Source: Enterocloster bolteae (lineage in GTDB: Bacteria > Bacillota > Clostridia > Lachnospirales > Lachnospiraceae). Taken from it: 64,000 bases of DNA. This document shows, piece by piece, positions 55,310 to 63,883 of this stretch. A model generated the notes under the pieces. It was given only the letters and a program-made list of their open reading frames with translations, was not told the DNA's origin and searched no databases. Position 1 is the first letter of the stretch; the number at the start of each line of letters is the position of its first letter. The DNA is taken from the NCBI GenBank assembly GCA_021772025.1, contig JAETNT010000001.1:151713-215712 (forward strand). The letters are read 5' to 3'. Made by a program: the position numbers and the translations under genes.

Positions 55310-56473
55310 ATGAAACGTTTACATAGTATGGCGGCCTTAAGCCTGGCAGCGGCTTTGGCGGCATCGGTAACCGGGCAGGCCCTGGCAGGCAGTCCGGAAT
55401 TCGCCTACACACCGGAGAAATGGTCTGCTCTCAGAGATAATAAACTGGAATATGAAGAGATCGCGGATCTGGTTCATGAATACAATCCAACAGTGCTTAA
55501 CAATCAGGCTTCCTATGAGCAGAACCGGGAGGGGGATTTAGGCCGCAGCGATGGGGATATTGCGGCCAGTTACCGCAACAGTGCTCAGCAGATTTACCAG
55601 CAGATTGAAATGATGGATCCGGACAGCCCTACTTATGACACTACCGTTCTGAACTTGGAGCAGCAGGCTAAGGCCCTGGAAGCCAGCGCCACATCGGCAG
55701 AGATTGGAAACTTTGGTATGCAGACTCAGAATAAACAGGCAGAGGCCGCAATCGTGGCCTCCACCAAGACCCTGATGATTACTTACCATCAGCTTTTACT
55801 GAATCTGGACCTATCTCAAAAAAACTTAGAATTGCTGAAAAGCCAATACGAAGCAGTACAGCGTAAAGCGGCTGTAGGGATGGCAACTCAGATGGAGGTG
55901 CTGAATGCAAAGAGTGCTGTAGAAAATGGAGAGATGAGTATTTTAACCACAGAAAAGCAGATCCGCACCACAAGGCAGAGTATGTGTTTGGCTACCGGGT
56001 GGGCTTACAACGCGAATCCGGAGATTGGGGAACTCCCTTCAGTAAGTAAAGAAGATATTCTGGCCATTGATCTGGAAGCAGATAAAGAAACAGCAGTAAA
56101 AAACAATTTTACTTTGTCTGTAAACCGTCACCGCCTTGACAGCACCAGAGTTCCGGAATCCAGGGAAACTCTGGAAGAAACCATTGCCAATAACGAATCC
56201 CAGATTCGCTCTTCTGTAACCAGCAGCTATCAGGCTCTTCTTCAGGCCATGTCCGATTATGAACAGGCCCAAGCAGAGCTGGAGCTGGCTCAAAAACAGG
56301 CTGACACTGCAGCCCTCAATCTGTCCATCGGCAATCTGAGCCAATTGGAATACCAGCAGCAGGCATATGCTCTGGAAGGGGCCAAAATTTCCGCCCGGCT
56401 CAAGGAAATGGCTGTGCTTCAGGCCTACGAGACTTATAAAAGCGGCGTGGCAGGCCTGGCTTCCGCAGGATAA
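55310..56473 (+). CDS. TolC-like protein, first copy
   Basis: 387 residues from the ATG at 55310 (AAGGAGGAG upstream; a GTG at 55295 overlaps that site). A signal peptide ends near ALA-GSPEF (about 26). The mature part is almost entirely long alpha-helical coiled coil in two similar halves (MATQMEVLNAKSAVENGE and LSQLEYQQQAYALEGA are the repeated helix signatures), as in TolC. Beta-barrel strands are not obvious. In a single-membrane cell it cannot be an outer-membrane channel in the usual sense and may span the wall. It is 18 bp... within the RND operon, 33 bp after the pump gene. Confidence 0.82.
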   Translation: MKRLHSMAALSLAAALAASVTGQALAGSPEFAYTPEKWSALRDNKLEYEEIADLVHEYNPTVLNNQASYEQNREGDLGRSDGDIAASYRNSAQQIYQQIEMMDPDSPTYDTTVLNLEQQAKALEASATSAEIGNFGMQTQNKQAEAAIVASTKTLMITYHQLLLNLDLSQKNLELLKSQYEAVQRKAAVGMATQMEVLNAKSAVENGEMSILTTEKQIRTTRQSMCLATGWAYNANPEIGELPSVSKEDILAIDLEADKETAVKNNFTLSVNRHRLDSTRVPESRETLEETIANNESQIRSSVTSSYQALLQAMSDYEQAQAELELAQKQADTAALNLSIGNLSQLEYQQQAYALEGAKISARLKEMAVLQAYETYKSGVAGLASAG

Positions 56474-56484
56474 GGAGGCGGACT

Positions 56485-57681
56485 ATGAAATCAATGAGAT
56501 TTACCTTCCGTTTTGCCGGGGCAACTTTGGCAGCAGTAGCGGGATTAAGCCTGTGGGCGCCGGTTAAGCCTTTTGGCCTTTTTCAGTCAGAAGCGGCTGT
56601 TGGGCAGCCGGAGGGATATGACGATGAAAAATGGGCCCGCCTTCTGGACGACACCCTAGAATATGAAGAGATTCCGGATTTAATAGAATTTTTTAATCCC
56701 ACCTATCGCTCAGCGGCCGATACAGTAGAGAGCAATTTAAAGGATTCTTATGAATTGGTTGAAAAGATGAGGGAGGACGGAAAAGAATACCGCCAGCAGG
56801 CCAAAGGTCTGGAGGCAGAGGGGGATCAGATTTATTCCGCACAGTATAAGGCTATGGGAAGAAGCCTGTCTTCTGCCGCCAGTACCATGGAAAAGGCATT
56901 GGATAAGCAGGCCAGAAGGTTGGATCAGAATACCCTGGCCCCTATACGTTACCAGTTAAGTTCTGCGGTTCAGTCCTTGTTTATTGGCTATAAACAGATG
57001 GAAGTCAACAGAGAAATGCTGGAGAAGATGATAGAGCTTTACACGGATATGCTGTCCATGTCTAATACTCAAAGCAGTATTGGAATGGCAACCTCCACAG
57101 ATCTTCTGTCGGCTCAAGTAAGCTTAACCTCTGCAGAAAACCAGATTTCTACTTTGAGTAACAGTATGGATTCTCTGCGCCGGACCCTGATTATGCTTAC
57201 AGGCTGGGATTACACAGACAATCCTGCGCTGGGAGAGGTTCCCCAACCGGATATGAGCCAGATAGATATCATTGACAGGGAAGCGGATAAGGTAAAGGCA
57301 ATTGCCTATAATCAGGAAATTATCAGTCTTAAAAACACGAAAAAAGAAAACCGTACCATAAAAGACATCCGGTCCAAAGAGCGCAGCGTTACAGAAGCAG
57401 AGGAACAGCTACGCAGCAATATGGATACTTTATACTATAACCTGCTGGAAAAACGTGCCGCCCTTCAGGCTGCAGAGACAGCCCTGTCTCAGGCGGAGTT
57501 GACTTGGCAGGGCAATCAGCGCAGATATCAACTGGGAATGTTGGGCCGGATTGAATATTTGAGTACAGAAATTCAATATATCCAGGCGAAAGCGGCCAGA
57601 GATACGGCCTGCATGAATATGCTCCAGGCTCTTAACGAGTATAACTGGGCCCTTAAAGGCGTAGTAACGGCAGAACCTTAA
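56485..57681 (+). CDS. TolC-like protein, second copy
   Basis: 398 residues with a signal peptide (about 1-38) and a helical coiled-coil body. It is a paralogue of the preceding protein: both have LEYEEI-x-DL ... NPT soon after the signal peptide and a MATSTDLLSAQVSLTSAENQ-type helix followed by TGWDY/TGWAY. The pair could form a mixed trimer or an extended duct. It starts 11 bp after the first copy (AAGGAGGCGG) and ends the operon, overlapping the convergent spoIIR gene by 4 bases. Confidence 0.8.
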   Translation: MKSMRFTFRFAGATLAAVAGLSLWAPVKPFGLFQSEAAVGQPEGYDDEKWARLLDDTLEYEEIPDLIEFFNPTYRSAADTVESNLKDSYELVEKMREDGKEYRQQAKGLEAEGDQIYSAQYKAMGRSLSSAASTMEKALDKQARRLDQNTLAPIRYQLSSAVQSLFIGYKQMEVNREMLEKMIELYTDMLSMSNTQSSIGMATSTDLLSAQVSLTSAENQISTLSNSMDSLRRTLIMLTGWDYTDNPALGEVPQPDMSQIDIIDREADKVKAIAYNQEIISLKNTKKENRTIKDIRSKERSVTEAEEQLRSNMDTLYYNLLEKRAALQAAETALSQAELTWQGNQRRYQLGMLGRIEYLSTEIQYIQAKAARDTACMNMLQALNEYNWALKGVVTAEP

Positions 57682-58298
57682 AATATGCTGTCCCACCATT
57701 CTGACAGCCGGAAGGACATCTGAATGTCAGGATGAGAGAGGAAGAGAGAGGAATAATCCTCTTCCGTGAGCATGCCGGCCAGTCGGTCTTTAGAGGAATC
57801 CGGCACCACAGCGGCAGTATCGCTTACAAAACACAGAGACGGATAGAGGACGCACCACCAGTTGCGTCCTTTTCCCCGCCCCAGGATTACCCGGACGGCA
57901 TCATAATCCCCGGCGGGAAACAGCATGTCTCCATAGAATTTGGTGGGAAAATGGCTGACCCCTACTTCTATAGAGGACACATAGTCAAAGCCTTGACTGC
58001 GGATAAAGTCATTTGCGGCTTTTTCCAGCTCGGACTTATGTATATTAATGTAGGAAGTCAAAGATTCTTTGGAGGAAGAGTCACCATCTACACCGTTTTC
58101 AATTTTTTTCAACAGCAGTGAACGGACTTGCAGCTTTAAGCTTTGATCCTCCGGGCGGTTACTGTCCCCGACAACGTGAAAGCGCAGGACATTTTCTCTA
58201 ATCCTGCCTGCCAGCTCCTGGTCCCTGCCGCTTAACTGCACCAGCCACAGCGTCAGCGCTGCCAGAAGAAAAATGGCTCCGATTTTCATATCTTTCAT
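57678..58298 (-). CDS. spoIIR: stage II sporulation protein R
   Basis: 206 residues. A secreted signalling protein made in the forespore that triggers the SpoIIGA protease and so activates sigma-E in the mother cell. An N-terminal membrane/signal helix (about 6-24) is followed by family motifs: LRFHVVGDSN, EDQSLKLQVR, FPTKFYGDMLFPAGDY and GKGRNWWCVLYPSLCF. AGGAGAGAATTACC precedes the start. It is the clearest sign that the organism belongs to a spore-forming lineage. Confidence 0.95.
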   Translation of the reverse strand: MKDMKIGAIFLLAALTLWLVQLSGRDQELAGRIRENVLRFHVVGDSNRPEDQSLKLQVRSLLLKKIENGVDGDSSSKESLTSYINIHKSELEKAANDFIRSQGFDYVSSIEVGVSHFPTKFYGDMLFPAGDYDAVRVILGRGKGRNWWCVLYPSLCFVSDTAAVVPDSSKDRLAGMLTEEDYSSLFLSHPDIQMSFRLSEWWDSIF

Positions 58299-58331
58299 AA
58301 GGTAATTCTCTCCTGTCTATTAAGATTTGTG

Positions 58332-58359
58332 TTGTAATTGTTGACACCTGTGGTATAAT
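58332..58359 (+). promoter_or_regulatory. promoter of ddl-murI
   Basis: TTGTAA (58332-58337), a 16-base gap and TATAAT (58354-58359), 70 bases before ddl. Confidence 0.55.
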
Positions 58360-58428
58360 TTAGACACGTATGCAATAAAAATAATCATCGGGCTTTGTCC
58401 GGGAATTTAAATAGGGAGACACATAAAC

Positions 58429-59493
58429 ATGAAAAAAAAGACAGTAGCGGTGCTGTTTGGCGGTCAATCCTCCGAGCATGTGGTATCCTGCATGTCGGCT
58501 GCCAATATAGTGGCTCAGATTGACACAGACAAATATGATCTTTTACTTATCGGGATTACAGAGAGGGGACGGTGGTTAAAGGCAGACTCTCTGGAGGATG
58601 TTCGGAACGGAAACTGGAAAGAAAGCCGGATCGAGGCGGCCATTCTTCCAGATGCTACAAAAAAAACCGCATTAATAAAGGAGGGGGATTTCTGGAGGGA
58701 AATTCCTGTAGACGTAGTGTTCCCGGTACTTCATGGACTCTACGGTGAGGACGGCACCGTCCAAGGACTTCTGGAGTTGGCTCAGATTCCCTATGTAGGA
58801 TGCGGTGTATTGGCGTCCGCAGTATCCATGGATAAGCTTTATACGAAAATTATTGTAGACGATTTGGGGATCCGTCAGGCGGCCTATGAGCCTGTTTTCC
58901 GGGAGCAGCTTTCGGATATGGTTCAAGTGGCGGAACGGGTGGAAAGCCGGTTCTCTTATCCGGTTTTCATTAAGCCCAGCAATGCCGGATCCTCCAGAGG
59001 GGTGACCAAAGCGGATAACAGAGAAGCGTTGATATCCGGACTTAGAGAGGCGGCCCGTCATGACAGAAAAATTCTGGTAGAAGAAACCGTAGTCGGACGG
59101 GAAGTAGAGTGCGCCGTCTTCGGGGGCGGAATAGAACCGGTGACCGCCTCGGGCGTAGGGGAGATTTTGGCGGCCGCTGATTTTTATGATTTTGACGCTA
59201 AATATTACAATACGGAGTCCAAAACCGTTACAGATCCGGAACTTCCCGGTAATGCCTCCGAAACCATCAGTAAAAATGCAGCTGCTATTTTTAAAGCGGT
59301 GGACGGCTATGGACTGGCTCGGGTAGATTTTTTTGTAAAGCAGGACGGAGAAGTGGTATTCAATGAAATTAATACCATGCCGGGATTTACCGCTATCAGC
59401 ATGTATCCCATGCTTTGGGAAGCAAGAGGAATAGATAAAAAGACATTAGTAAATCGCTTGATCGAGCACGGCTTATCCCGTAAAAAGCAGTGA
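58429..59493 (+). CDS. ddl: D-alanine--D-alanine ligase
   Basis: 354 residues. ATP-grasp enzyme joining two D-alanines for peptidoglycan. The start VAVLFGGQSSEHVVS, the ATP-binding KPSNAGSSRGV, the GREVECAVFG stretch and the C-terminal FNEINTMPGFT with metal-binding Glu/Asn are intact. No serine/threonine-linked vanC-type context. The gene overlaps no neighbour from the chosen start of murI and is followed by it 20 bp later; both make peptidoglycan precursors. Confidence 0.96.
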   Translation: MKKKTVAVLFGGQSSEHVVSCMSAANIVAQIDTDKYDLLLIGITERGRWLKADSLEDVRNGNWKESRIEAAILPDATKKTALIKEGDFWREIPVDVVFPVLHGLYGEDGTVQGLLELAQIPYVGCGVLASAVSMDKLYTKIIVDDLGIRQAAYEPVFREQLSDMVQVAERVESRFSYPVFIKPSNAGSSRGVTKADNREALISGLREAARHDRKILVEETVVGREVECAVFGGGIEPVTASGVGEILAAADFYDFDAKYYNTESKTVTDPELPGNASETISKNAAAIFKAVDGYGLARVDFFVKQDGEVVFNEINTMPGFTAISMYPMLWEARGIDKKTLVNRLIEHGLSRKKQ

Positions 59494-59513
59494 AAATTAG
59501 GAGGACAGCCGTG

Positions 59514-60350
59514 ATGACAGAAAAAAACGAGGCAATCCGAAACGCTTCTATCGGCGTATTTGACTCCGGCGTAGGCGGATTAACAGTAGCCCGCGAAATT
59601 ATCCGTCAGATGCCGGACGAGGGGATTATTTACTTTGGCGACACAGCCCGGGTGCCCTACGGAAGTAAATCTAAGGACACTATTATCCGTTACTCTAAAC
59701 AGATTATCCGTTTTTTAAAAACCAGGCAAGTAAAGGCGATTGTAATTGCCTGCAATACGGCCAGTGCCTATGCTCTGGAGGAAGTAAAAAAAGATCTGGA
59801 CATTCCGATTTTGGGAGTGATTCGGGCCGGAGCCGTCAGTGCGGTAAGGGCTACCCAAAACGGAAAAATAGGCATTATCGGGACAGAAGGAACCATTCGC
59901 AGCGGGATTTACGAGACTGTAATTAAAGAGATGATGCCGCCGGCCAGGGTAAGCGGAAAAGCCTGTCCTTTGCTGGTGCCTCTGGTAGAAGAAGGGCTTC
60001 TCCACGATTCTGTTACGGATGAAATTGCTTCCCGGTACTTAAGCGAATTAAAAGCCAAATATGTGGACACGCTGGTTTTGGGATGCACTCACTATCCTCT
60101 GCTGCGCTCAACCATAAAGAGACTCATGGGGGAAGCGGTCACTCTGATAAATCCGGCATATGAAACAGCGATTGAGCTGAAAGAACTGCTGAAAAAAGAA
60201 GGCTTGCTCTGTTGCCCGGATGTATGCCGCTCAGAAGAAAAATACCAGTTTTATGTAAGCGACCTGGCGGATAAATTTACCAATTTCGCGTCTTCTATCC
60301 TTCCTCAGCAGGTAAAAGAGACCAGAAAGATTGATATTGAAAATTATTAG
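59514..60350 (+). CDS. murI: glutamate racemase
   Basis: 278 residues from the ATG at 59514, with AGGAGG at 59499-59504; a GTG at 59490 lies before that site. The catalytic cysteines are in VIACNTASAYA and LGCTHYPLL, and the substrate loop FDSGVGGLTVARE is intact. It supplies D-glutamate for peptidoglycan. Cytoplasmic; probably co-transcribed with ddl. Confidence 0.96.
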   Translation: MTEKNEAIRNASIGVFDSGVGGLTVAREIIRQMPDEGIIYFGDTARVPYGSKSKDTIIRYSKQIIRFLKTRQVKAIVIACNTASAYALEEVKKDLDIPILGVIRAGAVSAVRATQNGKIGIIGTEGTIRSGIYETVIKEMMPPARVSGKACPLLVPLVEEGLLHDSVTDEIASRYLSELKAKYVDTLVLGCTHYPLLRSTIKRLMGEAVTLINPAYETAIELKELLKKEGLLCCPDVCRSEEKYQFYVSDLADKFTNFASSILPQQVKETRKIDIENY

Positions 60351-60405
60351 TAACTATCAGCCATATGTCAATTTGCAATTATTAATCAGGAAAGCAGGAA
60401 AAGAC

Positions 60406-60852
60406 ATGACAAAAGATGTACTTATTACAGTCAGCGGCCTCCAGTCCATGGGCGGGGAGAGCGATAACATTCAAATCATTACTCCCGGGAGTTATTATCA
60501 CAAAAACGGCAAGCATTATATTGTTTATGACGAGGTAATAGAAGGCTTTGACGGTACAGTCAAGAATACCATCAAGGTAGGAGAGGATACTATGGATGTA
60601 ATCAAACACGGAATTTCCAGCGTCCATATGGTATTTGAAAAAGATAAGAAACGCATTGCCTCCTATACAACACCTATGGGAGAAATGATGATCGGCCTGA
60701 ATACTACTGACATCCGGGTAGACCAGCAGGAGCATGCTTTAAAGGTCCAGGTCAACTATTCTTTGGATATCAACTACCAGCATGTATCTGAGTGTAATAT
60801 TGTAGTGGATGTCCAGTCTAAGGAACAGGCAGCGATTCATCTTACAAGCTGA
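60406..60852 (+). CDS. DUF1934 family protein (YwiB-like)
   Basis: 148 residues from the ATG at 60406 with CAGGAAAAG upstream; a longer frame from 60331 overlaps murI. The sequence is a run of beta strands (DVLITVSGLQ, GKHYIVYDEV, NYSLDINYQ) consistent with the small beta-barrel of the DUF1934/YwiB family. Function unknown. It lies 55 bp after murI; a weak hairpin follows. Confidence 0.85.
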   Translation: MTKDVLITVSGLQSMGGESDNIQIITPGSYYHKNGKHYIVYDEVIEGFDGTVKNTIKVGEDTMDVIKHGISSVHMVFEKDKKRIASYTTPMGEMMIGLNTTDIRVDQQEHALKVQVNYSLDINYQHVSECNIVVDVQSKEQAAIHLTS

Positions 60853-60859
60853 GAGAAAC

Positions 60860-60895
60860 GGAATCAGGCAGAAAAAAGCTTGATTCCTAAATTTT
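60860..60895 (+). terminator. weak predicted terminator
   Basis: GGAATCA (60860-60866) pairs TGATTCC (60881-60887), followed by TAAATTTT. The stem is only 7 bp. Confidence 0.4.
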
Positions 60896-60942
60896 ATCGC
60901 GGAAAGTCGAAAAAACAACTGAATGAATACTGAATAAAAATC

Positions 60943-60971
60943 TTGCTGCCGGTAAAGGAATATGATATACT
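60943..60971 (+). promoter_or_regulatory. promoter of the nitrilase-like cassette
   Basis: TTGCTG (60943-60948), a 17-base gap and TATACT (60966-60971), 40 bases before the first gene of the three-gene cassette. Confidence 0.6.
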
Positions 60972-61010
60972 GAAAGTGCAACAGGCAGGATAAAGTCATC
61001 AGGGGCCAGA

Positions 61011-62429
61011 TTGGGGGATGATGAATTGTACCGGCGAGTTTATAACATTGCAGCAATCATTATCAGAAGGATAAAAGAAGAAAACAGGAGAGAGGAAAGA
61101 TTCTTGATTGATGACCGTTCTTATGATCAACAGGCGGCAAAAGAAATATTGCAGGGTAAATTCCCTTTTTTATATGAAAAAGATGGAAGCGGGTATAAAG
61201 AAATTACTTGCTTGATGGAAAACGAAGACTGGAGGAAAGTAGAATGCTTTTCCCGGGAATGCGAAGATAAACACTTGATTTTCAGCCTCTTGCGTCAGTT
61301 GGATTTGGCTTTAGAAAAGAAAACGAAATCTTTGGGGAATCCGCCGGAGGGTATTTGCACTATGGACTCCTTAAATGACAATGTAGAAAAGACGCAAATT
61401 CAAATCCTTCCCAAGATGAAAGCTTATTGGGAAAGAGAACGCGGAGGGAGCCAACATTCTTACGATATAAACCGATCATTAAAGAATATCATGTATATTG
61501 ACACTTGTATGTTTTCGGAAATGCAGATTAATCAAATCAGACACAGCTTTTTATCGTCATCTATGTTTTTTCGCGCTGAGAAGAAAGGGCTTTTAAGAAT
61601 TGGGGTTTCATTTGTCAGCCGGAATCTTCATATAATGACAAGAGAAAGTGAAAAGAATAAATTTTGCGTGGATACTATTTCCTGTCCTGACCAGGTGGAG
61701 AAAAATGTGAAGCAGGCCTTGGAAAAAGCCCGCCGCACTCAAGCAGACATTATGCTTTTTCCGGAAATGATAGGAAGCAGCAGGATAGAAGCTTCAATAA
61801 CCAGACATTTACAGGATGCTGCTTTTGATACTGGCGACGAGGAATATCCTTCATTAATTGTTCTTCCGTCTAAATGGGAGGAGAATCAAAATAGTGTTTT
61901 GATTTTGACTGGAGATGGGGAAACAGTTTGTAGCCAGCAAAAACAGTATCCTTATGACGGGCCGATTGAGCCTGGAGGAAAAACAATGCAGGAAGATCTG
62001 CGCCCAGATGGGATTTTGCATCTGATTCACTGCCAAGGCTTGGGAAGAGTAGCCATAATGATTTGCAAAGATTTTTTGATAACAGAATACCTGCAGATGC
62101 TGCTGGAAATATTAAGAGTAACCCTTATTTTGGTGCCGTCTATGACTACGGGGGAATATGATTTTAAAACCCATATTCATATGTGCGAACATGCCGATTG
62201 CTGCGTTATGCAGGGAAATTGCTGTTCCGCACAATGGATGGTGGCCGAAGAGCAGTGGGAAAAACTTGACACATGCGGGTATTGCCTCAAGAGCGGGAAA
62301 AATCAAAATCCGAAATATATTGATGGAGGGGATATGATTATTTCTCTAACCAAACCGGATGAATGCAAAACCGGAAAATGCGAAGAGGCGTGTCTGTTCT
62401 ATCAGGATTTCTACTACAACAGAGGGTAA
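61011..62429 (+). CDS. nitrilase-fold (carbon-nitrogen hydrolase) protein with unknown N-terminal region
   Basis: 472 residues from a TTG at 61011 with AGGGG upstream. The C-terminal half (about 195-465) has the nitrilase catalytic triad: glutamate in IMLFPEMIG (Glu252), lysine in QQKQYPY (Lys311) and cysteine in VAIMICKDF (Cys352). The first 190 residues are helical, charged and unrecognised. A cysteine-rich stretch (CEHADCCVMQGNCC, near 392-405) and the C-terminal CKTGKCEEAC are unusual for the family. Followed by two small unknown proteins. Amidase or amide-transfer chemistry is likely, substrate unknown; nitrilase domains also occur in some phage-defence reverse transcriptases, but no reverse transcriptase is present here. 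Confidence 0.78.
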   Translation: MGDDELYRRVYNIAAIIIRRIKEENRREERFLIDDRSYDQQAAKEILQGKFPFLYEKDGSGYKEITCLMENEDWRKVECFSRECEDKHLIFSLLRQLDLALEKKTKSLGNPPEGICTMDSLNDNVEKTQIQILPKMKAYWERERGGSQHSYDINRSLKNIMYIDTCMFSEMQINQIRHSFLSSSMFFRAEKKGLLRIGVSFVSRNLHIMTRESEKNKFCVDTISCPDQVEKNVKQALEKARRTQADIMLFPEMIGSSRIEASITRHLQDAAFDTGDEEYPSLIVLPSKWEENQNSVLILTGDGETVCSQQKQYPYDGPIEPGGKTMQEDLRPDGILHLIHCQGLGRVAIMICKDFLITEYLQMLLEILRVTLILVPSMTTGEYDFKTHIHMCEHADCCVMQGNCCSAQWMVAEEQWEKLDTCGYCLKSGKNQNPKYIDGGDMIISLTKPDECKTGKCEEACLFYQDFYYNRG

Positions 62430-62445
62430 CAAAAGGAGGAAGCGT

Positions 62446-63201
62446 ATGAAATGGGATAAGGAGCTTTATCAAAAATTAGACCAAACGTATGAGCAAGATC
62501 CATCCCTGCCGGAACAAGGATTGTATCAGGCTCAATTGGAGGAACTGAACCGGGAATACCTATACGAGACAATGCGTATGTATCAAAGAAAAGAGAAGAA
62601 ACTTCTGTATCGGGAATTGCGCCAGGGGCAGAAGGTTTCTCTGCTTTTTCGACGAATTGCGGAGAAAAACAGACATATGACTCTGCTTCTAATGGGGATT
62701 TTTGTCGGAATTGTGTACGTGGTGGGCTTTTTGTTTCGGGACATGGAGGATGAAAGAGATTTTACTATTGTTATGGAGGGAATGTGTAAAAAAGCCCACT
62801 ACAGCAATGTCTTAAAGTATCTATATAAAAACCCGTCTGCCCGCCATAAGGATATTGCCCGGGATGAAGGAATCAGCGCCAGCTTTTTAACGGAGATTAT
62901 GAAGGAGCTTCAGGCAAAACGGGCGGTTGAAAAGTTTCACAGCGGCAAAGCAGCTTTTTATGAATTGACAATAGACGGAAAGGCTTTTGCAAAAACACTG
63001 GATGGAAGAATGGAAGAAAGAATGGCGCCGGACTATTTAAGCATATGTAAAACGGAAATTCTTAATGACATACCAGGACAATCAGACTATGAACAAAAGA
63101 TGCAGCTTTTTAAAGTAGCCAAACAGATAGACAGTTCAGGAGAAAAGATAATATTTTTAAATGATAGAGGCTTTTCAAGATGGAAAGAGCAATTTGGGTA
63201 A
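62446..63201 (+). CDS. membrane-anchored winged-helix protein, unknown
   Basis: 251 residues from the ATG at 62446 (AAAAGGAGGAAGC upstream). The N-terminal 75 residues are a charged helix, then one membrane helix (about 79-97), then a winged helix (about 116-180: YSNVLKYLYKNPSARHKDIA, SASFLTEIMKELQAKRAVEK) like a MarR-type domain, then a short helical tail. The order helix-membrane-winged helix puts the putative DNA- or protein-binding part on one side of the membrane. It starts 16 bp after the nitrilase-like gene, so the two are probably co-transcribed. Confidence 0.72.
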   Translation: MKWDKELYQKLDQTYEQDPSLPEQGLYQAQLEELNREYLYETMRMYQRKEKKLLYRELRQGQKVSLLFRRIAEKNRHMTLLLMGIFVGIVYVVGFLFRDMEDERDFTIVMEGMCKKAHYSNVLKYLYKNPSARHKDIARDEGISASFLTEIMKELQAKRAVEKFHSGKAAFYELTIDGKAFAKTLDGRMEERMAPDYLSICKTEILNDIPGQSDYEQKMQLFKVAKQIDSSGEKIIFLNDRGFSRWKEQFG

Positions 63202-63231
63202 AAACAGATTATTAAATAACGGGTGATGATT

Positions 63232-63876
63232 ATGGAAGAATTAATGAAACAGTTGGAAGAGATAGTGGAGAGATATCATCAGCATGAGTCCCAATGGAAA
63301 GAGGAAATAGAAACGGTAAAAAGCTTGTCTGACGTTAAAAATACGGAGCTTAGAAAAATACTGAATGAGACTGTGGTAGTGATAAGGAAAATATTGAAAG
63401 AATATCCTTTGGAAGAAGTTGAGAAGAAACTGAAAAAGGTGCTGCCGGAGAAGATGGAGGAAAAGACGGTGAAATTTGCACATCGGTCATTGAAAGGATA
63501 TTATTCGGTGAGCCCTGTGCGCGCTTTGGAGAAAGAGAGACTGGAAGGAGCCATTAGTTTAATCTCGCTTATATTTAATAAATATATATTACGTTATGAA
63601 AAAGACTTTTTTTTATTTGGTTCCGAATACCATTTAGAGGAAAACCAGATGAAACAAACTGCAAAAAGTATGGATACTCTTGTGTCTTTTTATATTCAAA
63701 ACCACTATAGCCGTCGGATGATTATAGGAGATCTGAAGGATGAAACAGGGTTTATGGATGCAACGATAGAGTCTATAGCAGACTTGATTGAAGAAAACTA
63801 TCAAAAACTGCAGTTTAATGAAATACTGGATCAGCTGCGCTATCTGGATTCCCGCGTTTCCGCACTGGAGTCTTAA
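63232..63876 (+). CDS. helical protein of unknown function
   Basis: 214 residues from the ATG at 63232; GGGTG six bases before it is the only plausible ribosome site (starts at 63223 and 63226 are also possible). The first 75 residues look like a long coiled coil rich in Glu and Lys, the centre is helical, and the end (about 145-200, MIIGDLKDETGFMDATIESI) could be a second helix-turn-helix. No family recognised. It is the third gene of the nitrilase-like cassette, 30 bp after the second, and the last gene before an IS-like boundary. Confidence 0.68.
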   Translation: MEELMKQLEEIVERYHQHESQWKEEIETVKSLSDVKNTELRKILNETVVVIRKILKEYPLEEVEKKLKKVLPEKMEEKTVKFAHRSLKGYYSVSPVRALEKERLEGAISLISLIFNKYILRYEKDFFLFGSEYHLEENQMKQTAKSMDTLVSFYIQNHYSRRMIIGDLKDETGFMDATIESIADLIEENYQKLQFNEILDQLRYLDSRVSALES

Positions 63877-63883
63877 GACACAA

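Noticed and set aside
58341..58359. TTGACA and TATAAT upstream of ddl as one promoter
   Set aside because: They are only 7 bases apart; TTGTAA at 58332 gives a usable 16-base spacing instead.
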